From Calothrix sp. FI2-JRJ7 (GTDB taxonomy: Bacteria; Cyanobacteriota; Cyanobacteriia; Cyanobacteriales; Nostocaceae), in the NCBI GenBank assembly GCA_019359675.1, contig JAHHGX010000082.1, positions 62,001-126,000 of the forward strand: DNA of 64,000 nucleotides. Direction: 5' to 3'. Every line of letters starts with the position of its first letter. The stretch's first letter is position 1. Positions 58,463-64,000 of the stretch are shown here, in pieces. A program made the position numbers and the translations under genes. Under the pieces are notes generated by a model that saw nothing but the letters and a program-made list of their open reading frames with translations, had not been told where the DNA came from and did no database searches.

Positions 58463-59561
58463 TACAAGCTGCTTTAACTTTCAACCCGTGGTATACAGAC
58501 AGTGCCCACACGTCAGCAAGACGATTTCCTAACCATTGTTCGTCAAGGCTTGCTGGAACTTTCACACCACCGTGCCACATTACGGGTGTTGCTGGAAACA
58601 CTGCATCTAGTTCTTGGCGCAGGTAATCAGCCGTACCCCCACAGATTATTACCTCGTCCAATTCGTTTTTTGACGGTAAAACCTCTTTCAACCAAGCAGT
58701 AAGGGTAGTTGCGTACTCATCCCTAGAAGAATAAACCGCAGCAACAGTTTTTTCAATTTCCTGCTCTCGAACATTGTTACCACAAATATATTTAAAATGA
58801 GCTAGCTTTGGTTCGTTTCCAGCGGCAACAATTGCTTCTATTAATTGCTCTTCTTCAAGTCCTGAAGTACGCTCCATAACTAAATCAACCATCTTCGCCA
58901 TGCCCAAGTTCACACTTTTACCTCGGTTTAAAATTCCGCGCCGAGATATTAGTACCGAGGCATTGCGATAGCCTAACATGACGATTGCAACGACTTTACG
59001 TCTGATTGCTTCGCCGATGTTTTTGCAGTACATCGCATAAATACCACCACCTTCCGGAAAACATTCATAACCAACTAACTTGCAATTCAAAGTTCCAGTT
59101 GGCGTGTCAAAATAAGCCAAAGCATCCTTAAGCATTGGTTTGAGCAATGCTGAATCTTCAAACTCTCCTGGTGGCAGTAATAATGCCAGTGAAATTTGCA
59201 GCGTGTCGGGTAACTTAAATTTTTGCTTTATCATCCACACAGCAGCCAGCGTCTTATATAATGCCAGTTCATATTTTCGGGGTCTGAGTCCTTGCGTTGC
59301 ACTATATACACTTTTAGCTAAGTACCCAACTGCTCGATAATCTTCACCCACTCCTACCCAAGCTGTGTTTTCTGGATAAGCATTACCCAAATTGCGAGTT
59401 TGGAAGGTCAAAGAAGTTCGACTGGCTTCAATAACAGCAGCTTCCATCCAGAATGCAGTTGGCTTGGCGCCTGCTACTTGTACAATCCCTTTAGTTCCGC
59501 TTCCACCAAAATCGAGTGTTAGTGTGATTTCGGGAAAAGCATTTTTATTAAGTCTGCCCAT
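58401..59561 (-). CDS. Actin-like plasmid segregation ATPase (ParM/StbA family)
   Basis: 386 residues. Actin-fold motifs: phosphate 1 ITLTLDFGGSGTKGIVQV (about 11-28), connect 1, phosphate 2 (VVAIVMLGYRNASVL, about 195-209) and the adenosine motif VIICGGTADYLRQEL (about 320-334). These define ParM/StbA-type filament-forming ATPases that push plasmid copies apart. The family is normally about 320-350 residues; the extra C-terminal 25 residues come from the repeat element. It is first in a five-gene leftward operon with ParR-like and ParA-like genes. The ATG at 59561 begins directly into the first motif. Confidence 0.85.
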   Translation of the reverse strand: MGRLNKNAFPEITLTLDFGGSGTKGIVQVAGAKPTAFWMEAAVIEASRTSLTFQTRNLGNAYPENTAWVGVGEDYRAVGYLAKSVYSATQGLRPRKYELALYKTLAAVWMIKQKFKLPDTLQISLALLLPPGEFEDSALLKPMLKDALAYFDTPTGTLNCKLVGYECFPEGGGIYAMYCKNIGEAIRRKVVAIVMLGYRNASVLISRRGILNRGKSVNLGMAKMVDLVMERTSGLEEEQLIEAIVAAGNEPKLAHFKYICGNNVREQEIEKTVAAVYSSRDEYATTLTAWLKEVLPSKNELDEVIICGGTADYLRQELDAVFPATPVMWHGGVKVPASLDEQWLGNRLADVWALSVYHGLKVKAACRGVGEGESGRVGATEVRINE

Positions 59562-59624
59562 AAGCTATTTGTATTTTCGGCATCTACCTCAAGGTATCAA
59601 GTAGGAACCGAAAAGAAATATACC

Positions 59625-59652
59625 AATAGTGATTTAAATTAATATCACTATT
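59625..59652. promoter_or_regulatory. Inverted repeat upstream of parM
   Basis: AATAGTGAT (59625-59633) and its complement ATCACTATT (59644-59652) flank ten AT bases, 64-91 bases upstream of the parM ATG. In ParMRC loci the centromere repeats bound by ParR lie in this position. Only one pair is seen, so an operator or a half centromere is tentative. Nothing else is recognised in 59562-59896 apart from the hairpin at 59839. Confidence 0.4.
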
Positions 59653-59838
59653 GACGTAATCATTGAAGAGTGAATTGGTATGGGTAAGGCGCCTGTTGTG
59701 CAGCAAATAACTTGATGATTTAACTACCATTACCCTACTGTGCGTCTTGGTACACATGCCCAGTGGCGCCGTGTTTTCGTATGGAGCAAGCAGTGGTAAC
59801 ATACGTATTTTTTGTAAGTAGTATATTTGTTTTGCTAA

Positions 59839-59859
59839 GTTTGGAGGAAAACTCCAAAC
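59839..59859 (-). terminator. Hairpin downstream of the 77-residue gene
   Basis: GTTTGGAG (59839-59846), five-base loop, CTCCAAAC (59852-59859), about 37 bases past the leftward stop at 59897. No clear T-run on the leftward strand; weak candidate. Confidence 0.4.
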
Positions 59860-59896
59860 CCGTTGTTTGAGTCGATAATGGTGAAAGCCAAAAAAA

Positions 59897-60130
59897 TTAC
59901 TTTTTCGCCTTCAAATTTTTTTGATTGTCCTGGTTCTGTTGATCTCCTAGCTTGCCAGCTTGTTGCAATACAGGTATGCACTGGTTAATCATCCAAATTA
60001 AGACTTCAATCGGTGCATCTCCTTGTTGAATGCGTTTGTCAGCTTGGGCGCCAATAAGCATCAGCTTCACAATCAATAAAAAAGTAATTATTTTCTGACT
60101 GAGGTTGGAGTTCGGTTTTTGTGTAGACAT
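59897..60130 (-). CDS. Small helical membrane-associated protein
   Basis: 77 residues from the ATG at 60130, behind GAGG. Residues about 10-27 (SQKIITFLLIVKLMLIGAQ) form a membrane helix, followed by DAPIEVLIWMINQCIPVLQQ and a Gln/Lys-rich tail (NQKNLKAKK). An upstream ATG at 60190 adds 20 basic residues and no ribosome site. No family recognised. It is leftward and divergent from the NACHT-HEAT gene. Confidence 0.55.
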   Translation of the reverse strand: MSTQKPNSNLSQKIITFLLIVKLMLIGAQADKRIQQGDAPIEVLIWMINQCIPVLQQAGKLGDQQNQDNQKNLKAKK

Positions 60131-60301
60131 TTGGTGTGCCTCGTATTTGTGTTTACGAGGTAAATTGTTTTTTCGAGTTATTTCCCACACACGTTCCCCA
60201 GGCAGTGTCTATAATGCTTGTAGTCTCAAGATTTGCTCTTTGAGGAAGTTTTTCTGTTTGGGGAAACTGAATTTCTTAATATTTTCTTTATATTTGGGTT
60301 G

Positions 60302-63300
60302 ATGGCAAGGCATATTCGTTGGGATGAATCAGTTTTAGAAAACGCCCTCTCGTTGCTAGAAGCGTTGTTACAACTCTCGGAACATCAACCAGAGGATTTA
60401 AAGTTACCGCTTATTGCCAAGTGGGAAAATGATAAATTGCGTATTACGGGATTTGAAACTAAAAAAAACAATGCCAAAGCTAGCCGTACAGTTGAAGTAG
60501 GGACAAAAAAAGAATACTTACTCAAGCAAATACAGGAAGCTGGTAAAACCTTAAAGTGCCCCAAACATAAAGAGTTAGAAGAAATTCAAACAGTACTCGA
60601 TTTATTACTGGAATTGGGTGTGCGTCAAGATAATAAGTCAGCCAAAAATCAGGGCTATTGGAAATTTGCTATAGCACTAAAACATCAAACTGCTACGGTT
60701 AAAGAGAATTTAGAGGTAGTAAAACATAAGTGGAAAGAACACTCTAAGACGAATCCACGAAAAAGTTCCTTCACTACACAAACAGCAAGTAACAGCATTA
60801 ACTGGCGCCATATTTGTGGTGAAATGCTGAATAAACACAAACGTTTGACAACAGATGAATTACTTTATACTCATGAAGACATGAAATTTCAGTTTGATGA
60901 CATTCATGTTCCTTTGGCACTTGTACAACGCACTAAACCCGACAAACGGCAAGAAAATATAACACCTGAATTTGGCTCGCAACTTCTACAACCTGTTGAA
61001 TATGAGGAACGCCAGAAGTTGCAGCATGATGATTTTTTAGAGAAAGTGTTAAAACAAGGTATTGGTAAAACTCAAGGCAAACGCATTGCTTTAATTGGGG
61101 AACCAGGTGCAGGTAAAACTACATTATTGCAAACTATTGCCTTTTGGATAATAGAGAAGAACTTAGGTTTACCAATTTGGATTTCCTTAGCTGACTTGCA
61201 ATTGCAAAATGGGAGTTTCCAAAATTTTGATGAGTATTTACGAGAATCGTGGCTGCCTAAAGCGGTTTCCAATTTAACACCAGCAACTAAAAGCGATTTT
61301 ATTAGTAGCTTTGAATCAGGGCAGGTTTGGTTATTATTGGATGGGGTAGATGAAATAGTGGGGGGTACTAATTCCCCGTTACAAGTAATATCATCTCAAT
61401 TAGACGGATGGATAGCAAAGTCGCGCGTAGTTGTAACCTGTAGATTGAATATTTGGGAAGCAAATCTCAATGCATTGAGTGATTTTGAAACGTTTAGGCT
61501 GTTAGATTTGGATTATCCATCACAAGTAAAGCAATTTATTGATAATTGGTTCCATCTGCGAAAGCTTACTGCTCAAACCGCCTTCCAAAATGAAGAGAGG
61601 AGTAAGAAAGTAGAAGAATTATGGCAAGAATTGAATAAACCTGAACATCAGCGCGTTCAAGATTTAATCAAAAATCCTTTACTATTAGTACTATTTTGTG
61701 CGACTTGGCAAAGTTCCGAGAAAGGTTTACCAGATACAAAAGTCGGATTTTATCATCTATTTGTAAAACAATTTTATAATTGGAAATCAAACCGCTTTCG
61801 TACAACAGAAAAGCGACGACGGGAATTAAATGTCGCATTGGGAGATTTAGCAAAGCAAGCATTAGATGAAGAAAGTTCTCGCTTTCGACTACACCATGAA
61901 TTTATCAGTAATTTATTAGGAGATTCAGAAGAGAAAGGTTCTTTATTTTGGCTAGCTCTACAGTTGGGATGGTTAAATAAAGTTGGTATTGCAGCGGAGT
62001 CCGATACTCAAGAAGAAGTCTATGCTTTTTATCATCCCACATTTCAGGAATATTTTGCAGCATTAGGAGTTGATGATTGGGATTTTTTCTTACCGAGAGA
62101 ACATAAAGACAAACCAGTTAAAGATCAAGATAAGCCTAGCCAACATCGCAGATATCGTGTTTTTGAGCCGCAGTGGAAGCAAGTAATTTTACTATGGATG
62201 GGACGAGATAAAAATCAAATTTTAGATAAACAAAAAGATAAATTTATAAAAGCATTATTAGAATTTTCTGATGGTTTTGGGAATAAATTTTATAGCTATC
62301 AAGCTCATTTTATTGCAGCGGAGGGGATTGCTAACTATATAAATAGTATATTCACCAATCAAATTTTAGAATATCTAATTAAGTTAGGTTTTGGTTATTT
62401 CAACTATAAAAAACGCAAATGGATAAGATTCAATCACAAAATTGCACAAGGAGCAAGACTAGCACTACAACATATCAATCGTAAACTAGCGGCAAATGCT
62501 ATAATTGCTATTTTGCCTACAATTAAAGATGAAATTGTACTTTGGCAAGCTATAGAAGTTTTAATAAAAGTTGACAAAAGCAATCCAGAATTACCAAAAT
62601 TTCTACTTGCTTTAGGGAAGATTGCCCGAAAAGAATCCATTCGTGTATATGCAATCGTGGGCTTGCTGCAAATTGATAATGAAAACCTTAACGCTATTAA
62701 ATGTTTATTTAAAATAGCACAGAATAGTAAAAATAGTTCTACTCGTTTGTTAGCTGCAACAAAACTTTTAGAAATTTCTAATAATAGCTCAAAAATATTA
62801 CCATATGTTATTCAATTAGCACAAAATAGCGAAGACACAGAGTTAGCACAAATCGCTAAAACTTATCTCAAACAAAATTTCAAGGGAAATCAAGAAGTGC
62901 AAGCAACTGTAATACAAGGAGTAACAACTAAAAGCTATAATTATATTCCTCAAGTAAAAGCTGATAGCTTAGATAAAATTGAAAATAGCTCTTTAAAGGA
63001 ACTGTTACAGTTATTAGAAATAAACCAAGATGATTTTATTCGTAGAAGAGCCACTGCCAAATTAGGCATAATTGCTAAAGATAAACCACAAGTATGTGAT
63101 GTTTTAATGAGACTAATGCAAACAGACAGAGATAACTCTATTCGTTGGCGAGCGGCTGATAGCTTAATAGAAATTGATAACACTAACATAGAGGCAATTC
63201 AAACTTTAATTTTGCTAGTTCAGAATTTTGAAGAACCATTTATACATTGGCAAGTCATTATGAGTTTAGGAAAAATTTCCTGTGGAAATTCAACAGCAAT

Positions 63301-63652
63301 TAATGTTTTGATGAATATACTGTTAAAGACTGCTGATAAGTTTATAAGTAGATATGCAATACAAAGCATAGCCCAAATTGCCAGTAGAGGTGATTTAGAA
63401 GCAATTAGTGCTTTAATTAGAATTATAGAAAAATCAGAAGATAAATTTAAAATATCAGAAGTTTTATACAGTTGGGAAAAACATATCAAAACCTTCGGAT
63501 TAGAGTTAGCAGTTTCATCCTTAAAGCTAAGTTTAGTAAATCAGAATCAAATACAAACTGTTTCGCGTCACACAGCCAGCTATGATATGATGTGGCATTA
63601 TTCCCAAAATACAACTTACCCAGCTTTCTACCAAGCGTGGCATCAAGAGTAG
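60302..63652 (+). CDS. NACHT ATPase with N-terminal helical domain and C-terminal HEAT repeats
   Basis: 1116 residues from the ATG at 60302; a frame from 60233 adds hydrophobic residues (FIFG) unlike the family. Residues 1-160 are helical with a winged-helix-like segment (ELEEIQTVLDLLLELGVRQ followed by NQGYWKFAIAL). NACHT: Walker A LIGEPGAGKTTLLQT (about 265-279), Walker B VWLLLDGVDEIVG (about 341-353), and FYHPTFQEYFAALG (about 577). Residues about 720-1060 contain HEAT-like repeats (e.g. LPKFLLALGKIARKES, IRWRAADSLIEI). It lacks the shared amyloid-like motif of the island, so it probably belongs to another pathway. Confidence 0.88.
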   Translation: MARHIRWDESVLENALSLLEALLQLSEHQPEDLKLPLIAKWENDKLRITGFETKKNNAKASRTVEVGTKKEYLLKQIQEAGKTLKCPKHKELEEIQTVLDLLLELGVRQDNKSAKNQGYWKFAIALKHQTATVKENLEVVKHKWKEHSKTNPRKSSFTTQTASNSINWRHICGEMLNKHKRLTTDELLYTHEDMKFQFDDIHVPLALVQRTKPDKRQENITPEFGSQLLQPVEYEERQKLQHDDFLEKVLKQGIGKTQGKRIALIGEPGAGKTTLLQTIAFWIIEKNLGLPIWISLADLQLQNGSFQNFDEYLRESWLPKAVSNLTPATKSDFISSFESGQVWLLLDGVDEIVGGTNSPLQVISSQLDGWIAKSRVVVTCRLNIWEANLNALSDFETFRLLDLDYPSQVKQFIDNWFHLRKLTAQTAFQNEERSKKVEELWQELNKPEHQRVQDLIKNPLLLVLFCATWQSSEKGLPDTKVGFYHLFVKQFYNWKSNRFRTTEKRRRELNVALGDLAKQALDEESSRFRLHHEFISNLLGDSEEKGSLFWLALQLGWLNKVGIAAESDTQEEVYAFYHPTFQEYFAALGVDDWDFFLPREHKDKPVKDQDKPSQHRRYRVFEPQWKQVILLWMGRDKNQILDKQKDKFIKALLEFSDGFGNKFYSYQAHFIAAEGIANYINSIFTNQILEYLIKLGFGYFNYKKRKWIRFNHKIAQGARLALQHINRKLAANAIIAILPTIKDEIVLWQAIEVLIKVDKSNPELPKFLLALGKIARKESIRVYAIVGLLQIDNENLNAIKCLFKIAQNSKNSSTRLLAATKLLEISNNSSKILPYVIQLAQNSEDTELAQIAKTYLKQNFKGNQEVQATVIQGVTTKSYNYIPQVKADSLDKIENSSLKELLQLLEINQDDFIRRRATAKLGIIAKDKPQVCDVLMRLMQTDRDNSIRWRAADSLIEIDNTNIEAIQTLILLVQNFEEPFIHWQVIMSLGKISCGNSTAINVLMNILLKTADKFISRYAIQSIAQIASRGDLEAISALIRIIEKSEDKFKISEVLYSWEKHIKTFGLELAVSSLKLSLVNQNQIQTVSRHTASYDMMWHYSQNTTYPAFYQAWHQE

Positions 63653-63778
63653 CCAGTCGAAATACGTAAATCAAACTTTTCAATAAGCTTACTTAGCAAT
63701 TATAGCATATCACTTTTGATAGTTGTTCGGTTATCAATAACTTGTCAAGTTGGGAAATATTGTTACCTATCTACGTGA

Positions 63779-64000
63779 ATGCCACTTAGAAAAAAGCAAC
63801 ACATAGTTCGTTTTGAAATGCTACTTACAAAAGAGCTTTCGGAGCATTGGCAAACTCTTGCTAATAAATTAGGTATTAGCAAAGCTGAGTTAGTTAGACG
63901 TTCTATGGCTGGATACCGCATTAAAACTATCCCAAAGGCTAACTGGCAATGTTACTGGGAGTTGTTGAAAATAAGTACGAATATAAATCAAATCGCCCAA
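63779..64000 (+). CDS. MobC-like plasmid mobilisation protein, cut by the right edge
   Basis: 74 codons from the ATG at 63779 to the window end: basic start PLRKKQHIVRFEMLLTKELS, a ribbon-helix-helix-like region ANKLGISKAELVRRSMAGYR, then the signature ISTNINQIAQ. The N-[IL]-NQIA motif and the RHH fold identify relaxosome accessory proteins of the MobC family, which help the relaxase nick oriT. The relaxase should lie just to the right. It is preceded by a 126-base gap that could contain oriT, though none was identified. Confidence 0.75.
   Translation, partial: MPLRKKQHIVRFEMLLTKELSEHWQTLANKLGISKAELVRRSMAGYRIKTIPKANWQCYWELLKISTNINQIAQ

Noticed and set aside
58282-58626. 114-residue + strand frame with Pro/Ser-rich middle
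   Set aside because: Produced by the palindromic G/C-rich element and the antisense of parM.
60233-60301. Earlier start for the NACHT-HEAT gene
   Set aside because: The extra 23 residues (ending FFIFGL) are hydrophobic and lack a ribosome site; MARHIRWDES at 60302 looks like the true helix start.
1-64000. tRNA or rRNA genes
   Set aside because: No cloverleaf with a GTTCAA-type T-loop and no rRNA-like conserved stretch was recognised on either strand by eye.

Overview
The window looks like part of a large plasmid, or a plasmid-derived region, of a filamentous nitrogen-fixing-type cyanobacterium (Nostocales). The DNA is AT-rich, with many ankyrin, TPR, WD40, CHAT, NACHT and NB-ARC proteins, a REC-fused vWA protein, Uma2 nuclease and DUF6876-like genes typical of that group. 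No rRNA, tRNA or CRISPR array was seen. Plasmid character comes from an actin-like (ParM-type) partition operon at 55.4-59.6 kb that includes a ParA-like ATPase, a MobC-like mobilisation gene cut by the right edge, and many small plasmid-type orphan genes. The classical HIP1 octamer is not evident, but GGCGCC occurs more than 80 times by eye.

Layout. 0-13.7 kb: accessory genes: an antitoxin-like fragment, a Ser/Thr kinase with ankyrin repeats, an ankyrin-kelch protein, a broken Nudix gene, a DUF1186 protein, an exported beta-lactamase-like protein, a coiled-coil protein and an XRE regulator. 13.9-14.4 kb: a start-less ribbon-helix-helix remnant and a MITE with 13-bp inverted repeats and a 5-bp target duplication. 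14.4-41 kb: a dense island of STAND/NLR-like conflict genes. 41-53 kb: small plasmid genes around a 1306-residue protein with an RNA-polymerase-like DxDGD motif, a signal peptidase and a Uma2 nuclease. 53-60 kb: regulators and the partition operon. 60-64 kb: a NACHT-HEAT protein and the MobC-like gene.

Main biology. Nine proteins in the 15-41 kb island carry one gap-free alignable motif of about 20 residues: Q-[EST]-hydrophobic-hydrophobic-x4-[VIA]-x-[GR]-[DN]-hydrophobic-x3-[DS]-x-x-Q. It is C-terminal in two small membrane-helix proteins (20968-21465 and 27973-28464). It is N-terminal in NB-ARC, STAND and VMAP proteins, and internal just before CHAT/NACHT modules. This is the arrangement expected of amyloid-templated signalling from NLR-like sensors to membrane-killing (Bell/HeLo-like) effectors, and it links a complete vWA-MoxR-VMAP ternary conflict system with four other sensors. 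Two paralogous sensors have complementary losses: 21796-27663 keeps WD40-Roc-COR-metallophosphoesterase-NACHT but has lost CHAT; 37850-40918 keeps CHAT and NACHT but has a gutted phosphoesterase. In the second copy CHAT and NACHT are separated by a -1 frame change exactly at an A_AAA_AAG slippery heptamer.

Other notable points: G/C-rich palindromic elements inserted in frame in two genes and at the parM 3' end; a GGCTCACGCC element 33-43 nt upstream of five small genes; and several frameshifted or decaying genes. Function assignments rest on motifs read by eye; no database search was possible.
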